Part shown: piece by piece, positions 26,669 to 36,690 of the stretch
How positions within the stretch are numbered: position 1 is the stretch's first letter
Layout: every line of letters begins with the position of its first letter
Assembly (NCBI GenBank): GCA_964434955.1
Contig: CAYSXI010000006.1
Span: 13,510 to 77,509 of the forward strand
Length of the DNA stretch: 64,000 nt
Reading direction: 5' to 3'
DNA from: JANQLU01 sp964434955
GTDB taxonomy: Bacteria > Planctomycetota > Planctomycetia > Pirellulales > Pirellulaceae
Made by a program: the position numbers and the translations under genes
Notes under the pieces: model-generated
Seen by the model: only the letters and a program-made list of their open reading frames with translations
What the model was told of the DNA's origin: nothing
The model's database searches: none

Positions 26669-29413
26669 CTAACGTCGACGACGCCGCAATCCAATCCATG
26701 AGATGCAAAGCAGGATGGCCGGTAGCGTCGAAGGCTCCGGCACGGCCGTGAACAGCACGACGTCGTTGCCATCGCCACCGGCGTAGCTGATGAAGAGATC
26801 CATTCCTTGCATATTGGCGACGAGATCGCCCTCTTCGAGTCCGACAAATTGTCCCTGCAGTTCGCCGGCAACGTCTGCGATCAAGAACTGATCGTTGTAG
26901 GTCAACTGGAATCCATCAATCAGGGCCACTTGAAGCTGGCCATTCAGGAACAAGTTGCCCTGGGTGATTAATTGATCGAATTCGCCAGCTTCGAAACCGC
27001 CAATCTCGGTGAACAAAACGGCGCCCGACCCCAGAACCAGGTCGCCTTCAAACTGCACAATGGCAGGGCTGTTACCCGGCCGTAAATCCCCCTCCATAAA
27101 GACGGTGCCCAAACCGGTAAAGGCACCGGCCCCTGAAACCTCACCGAGAAAAACACTCTGACTTCCGGCCGCGGTTCTAAGTTCCGCTCCATTGTGAATC
27201 ACGTCATCGTAAAATGTCGTTGTACTTCCACCCGAGACAACAATGGTTCCGCCCGTGTGATTGTTGACATCGCCGAGAACTTCACTGAACCCGCCGACAA
27301 ACGCCATCACGCCTTGATTGTCCCAGCCGGCATTGGCAACAAAGGAGCCCCGCCCGCTGATGAATCCGCTGGCCTCGTTGATCAGATCCTGTTCAAAACG
27401 GATATTGCCTCCAAAGTTATTGATCTCCCCAGCATTGGTATTGCCGCTTCCAGCAAATCTCATTCGTTCACCAACCATTGTTTCCAACTCGCCCGTGGAC
27501 GTATTGATCAGTTTCGTTCCGAAGGCGGCATCGCCGTATAGCGTTCCCGAGTTGGTAAGTGTGACATCGGTCAAATCGACAGCCGCGTTTTGCAAGGCAA
27601 CCAGCGTCGAAGCATTTGTGTACCCGGCATGATTTAGATTGCCGGCCATGGAACCACTGACGCCGTTGATCGTACTGAACTCGGCGATTGACGTTTCACC
27701 AAACTCAAATCGGCCGCCATTGAGATTCACTGTTCCGGTTGACCAGATTTTGGTGATGCCATCGACGCGTACCAGTCCTTCGCCAACGTCGCCATTAATA
27801 TTGAGCGTTCCACTTCCGCCCGCCGCACTGGAGCTTCCCCCGATGGAAAGATTTCCGGCCGAATGCCAGGTCCCGTACTGCTCGACATTCACCGTACCGA
27901 TGGAGCCCGAATACCTTGCAATGACTCCATCGTCATTGGTTACTTTTCCCGAAGTCTGAACGTTCAGAGTGCCATCTCCTGAATTGCCCACACTGATACT
28001 GTAAGCCATGTTCCATTCGCCCCAATCTGAAACCGTTGCGACTCCGACTCCGGAACTTGAGGACCCAATTCGCCCGTAGCTGCTTGTGACCGTTCCGCCG
28101 GATTGGATCGACAATTCGCCGTTACCGGAGCTACCAACCAATAGACCACTAGAATTCTCCCAACGTGCCTGGAAGCCTTTGACTTCGGCATCGCCAGTTG
28201 AACCGGAGTACCTTCCGATATGCCCAGCTGTATTCGTCACTGTTCCCGAGGTAATTTTCAATTGCCCCGAGCCGTCTGAGCCAACTGTCAGGAAACCGGA
28301 CGTATCCCAACTTCCTTGGCTAGATACATTGACCGTGCCCGAACTACTCGAGCCGTAACCGATATTCGCCGTACCGTTGGAGACCAGACCAAAGTTCTTG
28401 ATATTCAACGTTGCGTTTCCCGAGTATCCAACATACAGCTCCGCACTATTAATCCATTGGGATCCGAAACCGGTGACAGTAGCAACGCCGACTCCGGTGG
28501 AAAAAGATCCCATGTATCCGATGGAATTCGAAACGACGCCTTCGTTTTCGATATTTAGAGAGCCATTACCACTGGACCCGACATTGAGATTTGAGCTATT
28601 CGTCCAGGTAGATCCCAAACCAGAAACCGTCGCCGTACCAGTCGAATTTGAATAGCGCCCGATGTAGACGTTATCACCCGTTACCTGACCGCCTGATTCG
28701 ATATTGATTGACCCTTCGCCGTTGTGGCCCACGTAAATATTGTTGGCCAAGTTGAAACTGGCACCTGTCCCAGCAACGGTTACCGTACCGGTTGTGCCTA
28801 AATTTCTTCCGATGTAAACCGTCGATCCGTTCACATCACCTCCGTTTTGAAGAGTCAGGTTTCCGGAAACGTCTAGAAAGCTGTCAACCGTTAGTAGCGA
28901 TGGCGCTTCGCCGGGCGCGCCGATATTGAGACTCGCTCCGCCAACAATCTCGGCTCTTCCGAGGCTGTGCATGTGCACGCCAAACAGATTCAGCGAAGTG
29001 TTCGCGCCTGAGACACTAAAATCCTGGTAAGAACCTGTTCCACCACTGCCATTGATCTGAAGTTTTCGCAGCGGCCCCAGTTGAATACTTCGAAAAGTGA
29101 CTTCACCATCAACCAATTGAAGCTGTCCCACTTCGGGACTCAAGGATTCGGTCGTCGAACTCCACCAGACTTCATAGGTATTATCAAGATTGAACAACGC
29201 GGTATCGGCAGAACCCGGACGTGAATTTCCAACCCAGTTGGTATCTGTATGAAAGAGCGGATTCGGTGAACCGCTCATGTTGTCCCATTCAATTTGTGCT
29301 TGAACGTCCATTGCAGTGGCGGCCCCAATGGCCAACACCGTCATGAGTGAAACCAGAATGCGTGGGATAATTTTTGAACAACCGGTTTTTGAAGTTGCAA
29401 ATTGTTTTGTCAT
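26669..29413 (-). CDS. T5SS/PEP-CTERM-associated repeat protein
   Basis: The 914-residue protein has a signal peptide (ILVSLMTVLAIGAATAMDVQAQ) and an N-terminal domain with an NWVGNSRPGSADTALF motif. A long array follows of units of about 40-50 residues built around VGxxGxGxLxIxxGGxV and IGxxSGSxGTVxVxG (about residues 140-520). This matches the repeat seen in type V secretion adhesins and PEP-CTERM proteins, which is expected to fold as a beta-helix. The C terminus has an autotransporter-like beta region (LRPGNSPAIVQFEGDL) and then VPEPSTLPAILLCISWIGLRRRRR, an exosortase signal. The likely role is a surface or matrix protein. Confidence 0.9.
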   Translation of the reverse strand: MTKQFATSKTGCSKIIPRILVSLMTVLAIGAATAMDVQAQIEWDNMSGSPNPLFHTDTNWVGNSRPGSADTALFNLDNTYEVWWSSTTESLSPEVGQLQLVDGEVTFRSIQLGPLRKLQINGSGGTGSYQDFSVSGANTSLNLFGVHMHSLGRAEIVGGASLNIGAPGEAPSLLTVDSFLDVSGNLTLQNGGDVNGSTVYIGRNLGTTGTVTVAGTGASFNLANNIYVGHNGEGSINIESGGQVTGDNVYIGRYSNSTGTATVSGLGSTWTNSSNLNVGSSGNGSLNIENEGVVSNSIGYMGSFSTGVGVATVTGFGSQWINSAELYVGYSGNATLNIKNFGLVSNGTANIGYGSSSSGTVNVSSQGSWDTSGFLTVGSDGSGQLKITSGTVTNTAGHIGRYSGSTGDAEVKGFQARWENSSGLLVGSSGNGELSIQSGGTVTSSYGRIGSSSSGVGVATVSDWGEWNMAYSISVGNSGDGTLNVQTSGKVTNDDGVIARYSGSIGTVNVEQYGTWHSAGNLSIGGSSSAAGGSGTLNINGDVGEGLVRVDGITKIWSTGTVNLNGGRFEFGETSIAEFSTINGVSGSMAGNLNHAGYTNASTLVALQNAAVDLTDVTLTNSGTLYGDAAFGTKLINTSTGELETMVGERMRFAGSGNTNAGEINNFGGNIRFEQDLINEASGFISGRGSFVANAGWDNQGVMAFVGGFSEVLGDVNNHTGGTIVVSGGSTTTFYDDVIHNGAELRTAAGSQSVFLGEVSGAGAFTGLGTVFMEGDLRPGNSPAIVQFEGDLVLGSGAVLFTEIGGFEAGEFDQLITQGNLFLNGQLQVALIDGFQLTYNDQFLIADVAGELQGQFVGLEEGDLVANMQGMDLFISYAGGDGNDVVLFTAVPEPSTLPAILLCISWIGLRRRRR

Positions 29414-29622
29414 TGGGAACTCGGAGTGTTGTAGGTACCACCGTTTTCGGCGAGGTTGGTTCGGCCTGATGGAGCTCGCAAATCAAAAACGCGAGGTTCC
29501 GCATGGCCTCTAGGCGAAACCGAGGGCTTGGATCGGACGCGAAAAAAGAAAATTTTTCCGACTCCCTCTGCCGAGGGATCGGTCTCGCCAAAATGACGGC
29601 TGAGTGAAAATCTTGGGAATCG

Positions 29623-30336
29623 ATGTCACTCATGATAAAATTGGCGTCCGATCAAACGATTACCCTGCGCCTTGTGGATGGACAGTTGAACGACGGTACC
29701 CAAGACTTTGCCAACCCGGGCAACGAACAAGAGGCGGATATTGCAAGATTTGCTGCCTTGCTGGAAGAAGCCCAGGCGGGCGACGAAAGTGCCCTGGGGG
29801 ACTTGTTAAGTCATTACCGGGATTACCTGACGGCGATTGCGAATCGGCAACTTGAGTCGGCAATTCGCCCAAAGGTGGCCGCGTCCGACCTTGTCCAACA
29901 ATCGATGATGGCAATCCAGGGAAATATCGAAAATTTTCGCGGGCAAACCCCGGGGGAATTTCGTGCCTGGATTCGGCAGATCCTGTCGAATGATGTACGG
30001 GACGCGCAACGAAAGTATCGAGGCGCGCAACAAAGGACAATCGCTCGCGAGCATCGATTGGACGATTCGCAACTGGCCCATCCCCCGATTCGTGATGAGC
30101 AGATGACGCCTGCAACAGACGCTCGGGCCAAGGAGGAGGCTTCCGTTTTGCGAAAAGCAATGAGCCGACTTCCAGATAATTATCAGCAAGTCATTCAAAT
30201 GAGAAACTGGGACGAATTGGATTTCGAAAGCATCGGAAGCCAACTGGATTGTTCTGCAGATGCCGCGAGAAAACTCTGGTTCCGTGCCGTTCAACGGTTA
30301 AAAGCCGAGTTGGGCACATTTGAGGAATCGCCCTGA
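29623..30336 (+). CDS. ECF-type RNA polymerase sigma factor
   Basis: The 237-residue protein has region 2 in RFAALLEEAQAGDESALGDLL to ASDLVQQSMMAIQGNIENFRG and EFRAWIRQILSNDVRDAQRK. Region 4 is in LPDNYQQVIQMRNWDELDFESIGSQLDCSADAARKLWFRAVQRL. Its first 40 residues are an extension of unknown role. It is transcribed divergently from the PEP-CTERM genes. The stop is 48 bp before a Ser/Thr kinase with TPR repeats, the arrangement in which planctomycete kinases are thought to control a neighbouring sigma factor; no anti-sigma zinc finger is seen in that kinase. Confidence 0.92.
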   Translation: MSLMIKLASDQTITLRLVDGQLNDGTQDFANPGNEQEADIARFAALLEEAQAGDESALGDLLSHYRDYLTAIANRQLESAIRPKVAASDLVQQSMMAIQGNIENFRGQTPGEFRAWIRQILSNDVRDAQRKYRGAQQRTIAREHRLDDSQLAHPPIRDEQMTPATDARAKEEASVLRKAMSRLPDNYQQVIQMRNWDELDFESIGSQLDCSADAARKLWFRAVQRLKAELGTFEESP

Positions 30337-30384
30337 GGAATCGTCGGCACTTGTGACTCTTTCACACCCGTCCTTGCCGCTGCC

Positions 30385-33300
30385 ATGACCATGAAAAACC
30401 AGGAAAACGATCGCGATCAGAGGCTCGCTGACAAGTTGGCAAAGATGCACGATCGAATGCTGGTGGCCACCAGCAGAAGCTCGGAATTCGAATCGGATGA
30501 AGAGCTTCAATCCGAGCAGCAGGTATTGGATTTCATCGAACGGGTCAAACGATCACAACCGAAAACGCAAACCGACAACGCGGCTCCTTCAACCAAGCGA
30601 GCGAGTCTCAGCGAAACCAACTTGGGCGGTCCAGTTGCAGAACCCGACGACGAATTTTTTGAACCGCAGCTACCTGAAAAGATTGGCCGCTTTGAAGTGA
30701 TCGGGTTTTTGGGGCAGGGAGGATACGGCGTTGTCTATCATGCCATCGATCCGGAACTGGACCGGGAAGTTGCGATCAAGATCCCGCGCGCCGAGGCCTT
30801 GTTGACGCCTGACTTGCGATCGCGTTTCATTCGCGAAGGAAAAATCGCGGCGGCCCTGAGTCACCCCAATATCGTGACAATCCATGAAACCGGGCAACAG
30901 GACGCGATCTGTTTCATCGTAAGTGAGTTGGTGGATGGAATCACCTTGGCGGATTGGATTGCGGCTCAAAAACAAGCGGTCGACCCAACCGGTGCAGCGC
31001 GCCTTATTTTTGTCTTGGCCAACGCCTTACAACATGCCCATCGGCGAGGCGTTTTGCACCGCGACCTGAAACCGGCCAATATTCTCATCGCTGGCAGCAA
31101 TGCCACTTCTTTATCGGCTTCGAAATTGGCCGAGTCGGTCAAGATCTCCGATTTCGGATTGGCCCGCTTTGAGGACGACAAGACCAATCAAACACGAACC
31201 GGCTCGATGATCGGTACCCCCGCCTACATGGCCCCGGAACAAATGAATGATTCGGGACAGGGCGCTGGTCCTGAGGCGGACGTTTATGCACTCGGCTGCA
31301 TCCTTTACGAACTGCTTGTCGGTCAACGAGTTTTTGAGGCATCAACCATCCTTGAGATGGTCCAATCCGTTCAAAACTTGGACCCGAAACCCGTCCGCAA
31401 CTATCGAAAGGATGTTTCGCGCGACCTGCAAGCCATCTGCTTGAAGTGCCTGGAGAAGGATCCAAAACGCAGGTACCAAACCAGTCTTCAATTGGCGGAA
31501 GATCTCGACCACTGGTTAAACGGCCAGCCCGTTTCCGCGCGAAATGCCAGTCCGATGGATCGGGTTTCCAAATGGTCTCGCCGCAACCCCGCGCTGGCCA
31601 TTGCGATCTCATTGGTTTTTGTTTCGATCCTTTCTGGACTTTGTTTTTCTTTATGGCAATGGAATCGTGCGGAGCGAAACCTGGCCCTTGCATTGGAAGA
31701 ACGATCGCAGGCCGAGCGCCACATGGCCCGCGTCGAATTGGTCATCGACGAGATGTTGACGGATGTGGCCAAGGTTCTCAAATACATTCCGCAAATGGAA
31801 CCCTTGCGTGAGAGGCTGCTCAAGCAGGCGATGGTTCTGCAAACCGAGTTGGTGGAAGAAAACTCCGACGATCCGCGCGTGCGATTTCGCAGCGCGCAGG
31901 CCCTTCGTCGATTGGCAAAAATCCAAAGCTGGTTGGGCGAGTACGAGAGAGCGATTGAAGCGGGCACGCGAGGCAATGAGATTCTCTCCAACCTTCCGCC
32001 TGGCAAAATTAACGAGGCCGAACTCAATCGTGAGAAAATCGAGATGTGCCTCGAATTGAACTTGCCTTTCTATTCGCTGAACCGATTTGAGAGCGGAGAA
32101 TCGTTGGTTCGAAATGCGATCGAGATCCAGTCGAGTGGCCAAACGGGTTTATCGCAACGCGACGATGCACTGATCAAGTCGCGGGCCTACCGGTCACTGG
32201 GCATGATTCTTCAAAAACAAAACAAGAACGATGATGCGCTTGCTGCGTTTCAAGAGGCGGAATCAGCCGTCGAGCAATTGCCGGAAAACCTTCGCGACGA
32301 CATTGAGATCGCCAGCAACCATTACCGTGTTCTCAACAGCCTGGGAATCATGTTCAAGTCGCTGGGGCAGCCGGAAGACGCGGAAACATACTATGCCAGA
32401 TCCATTGCGATTAATTCGGAAGCGGTCGATCGGTTCCCGGAACGAATCGACCTGCGATTCGACCTGGCAGTGACCACATTGAATTTCGGCAACTTCCTGT
32501 TTCGAAAAAACGATTTCGTCGGTGCAGAAAAGGCTTATCGATTCTGCATTGAAACCACGGGAAAACTGTCGTCCGAATTCCCGAAGTCCCCTCGGTTCCG
32601 CTCGTTCTTCATTTATGGCCAAATTGGCTTGGGGGCAACCTATCGACGACTCACGCAGACCGAGAATGCGATCGAGGCTTACAAGATGGCAATATCTCAG
32701 ATTCAGTTGATTGAATCGCAATCCGGGGCCACCCCCACGCAGCTCAAGAACCTGGCCAAAACCTACAACAACATGGGTTTGGCTTACAAGGATTTAAAGC
32801 AAACGAAGGACGCCATCGAGGCACATCAAAAAGGAATCGATGTACTCGAGAAGCTTGTTGCGCGAACTCCGAAAGATGTTTCCATCCGTTTATCGCTGTC
32901 GATTGGGCACGGCAATCATGGCTTGCTCTTGCACGAAACAGGAAACGCAAAAGCCGCCAAGCCGGTGCTCCTCGACGGCCTTCGAGTGGCAGAAGAGTGC
33001 TTGGAACTAAACGCGGACCACGCCGGAGTGCTCAACAACCTTCGTTGGCAACACCGAGTATTGTGCGAGACCAGCTGTCAACTTGAAGAGCACGATGCGG
33101 CTTTCCAACACGCTCGGGCTGCCATCCGATTTGGCAAGATCTCCGCGCATCAGATTCAAGTTGCCGAGACCGTTGGACGTTGTGTTTCGACGCTTCGTGC
33201 CAACGGTGATTCGGAGACAGAGAACGCTGAGTTCATCGACACCTATGCCAAAATCGCGATCGAGGCCTTGAAACAGGTTTTGAAAAACGGCGACATCACC

Positions 33301-33453
33301 GCATCAGCGATCGCGGAGAACAAAACCTTCGAGTCACTTCGAAGCCACGATGCTTTTCAAGCCTTTCTCGATTACATGAAAGGCATCGGCAAGGTACCTA
33401 AAGTTCATAACGACCGCCGGGTGGACGGAAGCGGCATCCCGTCTATTGCCTGA
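30385..33453 (+). CDS. Membrane Ser/Thr protein kinase with TPR repeats
   Basis: Residues 1-95 are charged and helical. The kinase domain starts with IGRFEVIGFLGQGGYGVVY near residue 99, has the lysine strand VAIKIP, the catalytic loop HRDLKPANIL near 224, KISDFGLARF and GTPAYMAPEQM. A single membrane segment (ALAIAISLVFVSILSGLCFSL, about 403-425) precedes an extracytoplasmic part made of TPR-like helical pairs (about 520-960). Such proteins sense a periplasmic signal and phosphorylate cytoplasmic targets. The gene follows the ECF sigma factor closely, so the sigma factor or its regulator is the first candidate substrate; that is inference. Confidence 0.93.
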   Translation: MTMKNQENDRDQRLADKLAKMHDRMLVATSRSSEFESDEELQSEQQVLDFIERVKRSQPKTQTDNAAPSTKRASLSETNLGGPVAEPDDEFFEPQLPEKIGRFEVIGFLGQGGYGVVYHAIDPELDREVAIKIPRAEALLTPDLRSRFIREGKIAAALSHPNIVTIHETGQQDAICFIVSELVDGITLADWIAAQKQAVDPTGAARLIFVLANALQHAHRRGVLHRDLKPANILIAGSNATSLSASKLAESVKISDFGLARFEDDKTNQTRTGSMIGTPAYMAPEQMNDSGQGAGPEADVYALGCILYELLVGQRVFEASTILEMVQSVQNLDPKPVRNYRKDVSRDLQAICLKCLEKDPKRRYQTSLQLAEDLDHWLNGQPVSARNASPMDRVSKWSRRNPALAIAISLVFVSILSGLCFSLWQWNRAERNLALALEERSQAERHMARVELVIDEMLTDVAKVLKYIPQMEPLRERLLKQAMVLQTELVEENSDDPRVRFRSAQALRRLAKIQSWLGEYERAIEAGTRGNEILSNLPPGKINEAELNREKIEMCLELNLPFYSLNRFESGESLVRNAIEIQSSGQTGLSQRDDALIKSRAYRSLGMILQKQNKNDDALAAFQEAESAVEQLPENLRDDIEIASNHYRVLNSLGIMFKSLGQPEDAETYYARSIAINSEAVDRFPERIDLRFDLAVTTLNFGNFLFRKNDFVGAEKAYRFCIETTGKLSSEFPKSPRFRSFFIYGQIGLGATYRRLTQTENAIEAYKMAISQIQLIESQSGATPTQLKNLAKTYNNMGLAYKDLKQTKDAIEAHQKGIDVLEKLVARTPKDVSIRLSLSIGHGNHGLLLHETGNAKAAKPVLLDGLRVAEECLELNADHAGVLNNLRWQHRVLCETSCQLEEHDAAFQHARAAIRFGKISAHQIQVAETVGRCVSTLRANGDSETENAEFIDTYAKIAIEALKQVLKNGDITASAIAENKTFESLRSHDAFQAFLDYMKGIGKVPKVHNDRRVDGSGIPSIA

Positions 33454-33563
33454 CTTTCTTCTGTTGCAGGTTGTCACGAACCCCCACGTGACGGAACTCG
33501 CGCGGATTCGGTTTTTGATATCATGGAGACCTTCATTCTCCGATTTAACCTTTTGGACAACCG

Positions 33564-35252
33564 ATGTCTTTCTGCCCGAAAAAAACCCTGCCCATTTGGC
33601 TGTTGACCACGTTTCTCTTGCCTTTTGTTTCGTGGAAGTGTTCAGCCCAAGCGCCGAAATCGGACTACGAAGACCTGGTATCGCTGTTCAAGGATTGGCG
33701 AAAATTTGAACGCCCGCCGACCCGGCAAGGAGCTCCCGACTACACGGCGGAAACGTTTCGGAAACGCCATGCGGACTATTTGAAACTAAGGTCCAGACTG
33801 GACGGAATGGACATCTCAAAATGGCCAGTTCCGCAACAAGTCGACTGGCATTTGGTTCGCGTAGAGATGAATGGCTATGACTTCAATGTTCGAATCCTTA
33901 AACCCTGGGTTCGTGATCCGGCCTTTTATCAATCCATTTGGATGGCGAGAAGCGACGTACCCGCCCACGAAGGACCGACGCACCACGCGGTAACTGAATT
34001 TTGGACATATCAATTTCCGCTGAGTGAAGCCGAAGAGAAACGCCTCATCCAGGACCTTAGCGTGATTGAGCCGCTGATGCGACAAGCCCGCCTCAACTTG
34101 ACGGGCAACGCCAGAGAACTTTGGATTACCGGCATCAGAAATATTCAAAGGCAAAATTCGTTCTTGGACATCATCGAGCGAAAAGCCGGCTCGCGTGCAA
34201 GCGAAGAATTGATCTCGACCATCAAAAGCGCGAAAGCCGCTACGACGGAGTTGGTCGATTGGCTCCGCAAAGAAGCTCCGAAGAAAACCGGTCCCTCAGG
34301 AATTGGAAAAGAAAATTACACCTGGTACCAACAAAACGTCCACCTGGTCCCGCTGACCTGGGAGGACGAAGTCCGCCTCTTGAAACGCGAGTTGGACCGC
34401 GCTTGGGCATCACTCAAACTCGAGGAACATCGAAATCGAAAGTTACCAAAGCTGGTCGCAGCGAAAACCCCCGCCGAATACGACAAGAAAGCGGACGATG
34501 CGGCCAATCGATTCATGAAGTTTCTTGAGGAGGAGGATATCCTCACCGTAACGACCGACATGGAACCCGCCCTTCGGCAGCATCTCGGACGATTCGTTCC
34601 CGAAAGCCAACGCAACTTCTTTTGGATCGGCGCGCATCTGGACCCACTCCCGCTATACACCCACTTCTACCACTGGTTTGAGCTTGCACGAATGGACCGC
34701 CGCCCCCATCCCAGCCTGATTCGTCAGGGTTCATTGCTCTACAACATTTTCGATAGTCGAAACGAAGGTACAGCGACGGGTGTTGAAGAGATGTTTATGC
34801 ACGCGGGGCTTTACGACGACAGTCCCCGCTCTCGCGAAATCGTTTGGATTCTGCTCGCGCAGCGCGCGGCAAGGGGGCTGGGCTCGCTTTACGCCCACGC
34901 CAACGAAATGACGATGGAAGAGGCTGGGAAAGTCCATATGAAATGGACACCCCGGGGCTGGATGAAAACCGAAAAGGAACTTTTGATTTTTGAACAGCAT
35001 CTTTATTTGAGGCAGCCGGGTTACGGGACCAGCTATGTGACCGGAAAGTATTTGCTTGAACGAACCATGGCGGACTTCGCAAAACAAAAAGAAGATTCTG
35101 GTGTCGAGTTCCGGATGAAAGACTTCTTCGATCGACTGAACGCGATCGACAGCATTCCAATCTCGCTGGCACGGTGGGAGATGACCGGCAACGATGACGA
35201 AATCAAACGCTTGGGTGGCAAACAGAAATTTCGGAAGCGAAGAGACAAGTGA
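33564..35252 (+). CDS. DUF885-like secreted protein, metal motif not conserved
   Basis: A signal peptide ([21 protein letters not shown]) leads the 562-residue helical protein. The C-terminal half fits the DUF885 family: [17 protein letters not shown] corresponds to the EGWALYAE segment and [19 protein letters not shown] to the PGQALAYKxG segment. In DUF885 an HExxPGHH motif precedes these by about 30 residues. Here that region reads [10 protein letters not shown], lacking the Glu. The protein may therefore not be an active metallopeptidase, or may bind metal differently. It begins 110 bp after the kinase gene. Confidence 0.7.
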   Translation: MSFCPKKTLPIWLLTTFLLPFVSWKCSAQAPKSDYEDLVSLFKDWRKFERPPTRQGAPDYTAETFRKRHADYLKLRSRLDGMDISKWPVPQQVDWHLVRVEMNGYDFNVRILKPWVRDPAFYQSIWMARSDVPAHEGPTHHAVTEFWTYQFPLSEAEEKRLIQDLSVIEPLMRQARLNLTGNARELWITGIRNIQRQNSFLDIIERKAGSRASEELISTIKSAKAATTELVDWLRKEAPKKTGPSGIGKENYTWYQQNVHLVPLTWEDEVRLLKRELDRAWASLKLEEHRNRKLPKLVAAKTPAEYDKKADDAANRFMKFLEEEDILTVTTDMEPALRQHLGRFVPESQRNFFWIGAHLDPLPLYTHFYHWFELARMDRRPHPSLIRQGSLLYNIFDSRNEGTATGVEEMFMHAGLYDDSPRSREIVWILLAQRAARGLGSLYAHANEMTMEEAGKVHMKWTPRGWMKTEKELLIFEQHLYLRQPGYGTSYVTGKYLLERTMADFAKQKEDSGVEFRMKDFFDRLNAIDSIPISLARWEMTGNDDEIKRLGGKQKFRKRRDK

Positions 35253-35454
35253 GCGAAACGAGCCGACGCCAACGAGAAATTTCACATCCAGGTTCGAATC
35301 GTCTATACTGAATCCGCCGGAAACAACTTTGGCGAGTTGATCGGGCAAGTGCGCGTTCCCAGGGAGATTCCCGCGTGAACTTCGCTCGTTTCCGATTGCA
35401 TTGGTCGCAGTAACTGCTCTTCTCAATCCAGTTGCTTTGCAAGGAGAACATTCG

Positions 35455-36684
35455 TTGACAAGCGTGACTCTGTTTCCGAGCACTCACCGTTCATTCTCCG
35501 TTCGCACGAAAAAGCAATTCAATCGCGTGACTCAGGTTATCGCGTTTTCCGTTTTTTTCTTCATGGGTTGGCTGGCAGAAGTCTACTCTCAGCCGGATAA
35601 AAATCGCCGTTTGCGGAATGATGATCGACTCGACAACCTGATCACGCAACTTGGCGACCCCTCTTTTTCCCAACGAGAATCGGCGGGCGAGGCGTTGATT
35701 GCAATTGGAGAAACCGCGCTTCCCCGCTTGCGCGAAGAAGCCGCAAGCAATTCAAAATTGGAAATCAAGTATCGGGCGAAGAAACTCGTCGGGCAAATCA
35801 TGGCCAACGCCCTCCAAAGCCCCGCGCTCGAAAGTCAATTCGCTTTTATCCGCGCAGGCGCGTTTGACATGGGCTCGCCCAAAAGCGAGTTCGATCACCA
35901 AGCAAATGAGCTTCGCCATCGCGTTGAAATATCAAAACCATTCATGATGGGAACCCATGAAATTACGCAAGAACAATATGAAAAGGTGATGGGACATAAC
36001 CCCAGTTGGTTCACTCAGGATGGGGGTGGCAAAGCAAAAGTTGGCGCAATCGACGTCAAGAGATTTCCGGTCGAATCGGTGACCTGGTTCGACGCAATTG
36101 AGTTTTGCAATCGATTGAGCGAACTCGAGAAACGCAAGCCATTTTACGCGCTGGAGAACATAAAACGTGAAGGCAAGAAAATTGTTTCCGCAACGGTGAC
36201 CGTCAACGGGGGCACCGGTTACCGTCTGCCGACCGAAGCGGAATGGGAATACGCTTGCCGTGCTGGAACGACCACCCCCTACCATTTCGGCCGCAAATCG
36301 GGCGGGGGCAATTTTCAATACCGTGTCAGCCACTATGGAAGCCGCGCAACGACGCGCAGCATTGGCAGAACGGCGTCGGTCGGAAAATACGCTCCAAATG
36401 CCTGGGGGCTCTATGACATGCACGGGAATGCAGCTGAGTGGTGCTGGGACTGGTACGACAAAACCTATTTCGAAGACTCGCCAAAGACCGATCCGCCGGG
36501 ACCTGAAAAAGGAGTTCACCGAACGTTTCGCGGTGGATCTTTCATGGTTCGGCAAAACAAATGCCGCTCAGCGATTCGCTATTGGCAAGTCCCGGGTCAG
36601 GAAAAGTACTTTGTTGGCTTTCGAATTGCCCGAAACCCCTCCGTCTATATGCTTCCCCCTAAAGACAAACAGCCGGAACGCTAG
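35455..36684 (+). CDS. HEAT-repeat plus formylglycine-generating-enzyme-like domain protein
   Basis: The start is TTG 35455, 7 bp after AAGGAGA, which yields an N-terminal hydrophobic signal or anchor (QVIAFSVFFFMGWLAEVYS). Residues about 60-115 are a short HEAT-like unit (LITQLGDPSFSQRESAGEAL and following). The rest is an FGE-sulfatase superfamily domain: FDMGSP, THEITQEQYEKVMG, RLPTEAEWEYACRAGT, NAWGLYDMHGNAAEWCWDW and FRGGSFM. The cysteine pair of true formylglycine-generating enzymes lies just after GGS; here the sequence is GGSFMVRQNKC, so the first Cys is missing. It is therefore more likely a binding or scaffold member. It is 6 bp from a sulfatase-like gene. Confidence 0.88.
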   Translation: MTSVTLFPSTHRSFSVRTKKQFNRVTQVIAFSVFFFMGWLAEVYSQPDKNRRLRNDDRLDNLITQLGDPSFSQRESAGEALIAIGETALPRLREEAASNSKLEIKYRAKKLVGQIMANALQSPALESQFAFIRAGAFDMGSPKSEFDHQANELRHRVEISKPFMMGTHEITQEQYEKVMGHNPSWFTQDGGGKAKVGAIDVKRFPVESVTWFDAIEFCNRLSELEKRKPFYALENIKREGKKIVSATVTVNGGTGYRLPTEAEWEYACRAGTTTPYHFGRKSGGGNFQYRVSHYGSRATTRSIGRTASVGKYAPNAWGLYDMHGNAAEWCWDWYDKTYFEDSPKTDPPGPEKGVHRTFRGGSFMVRQNKCRSAIRYWQVPGQEKYFVGFRIARNPSVYMLPPKDKQPER

Positions 36685-36690
36685 GCTTCC

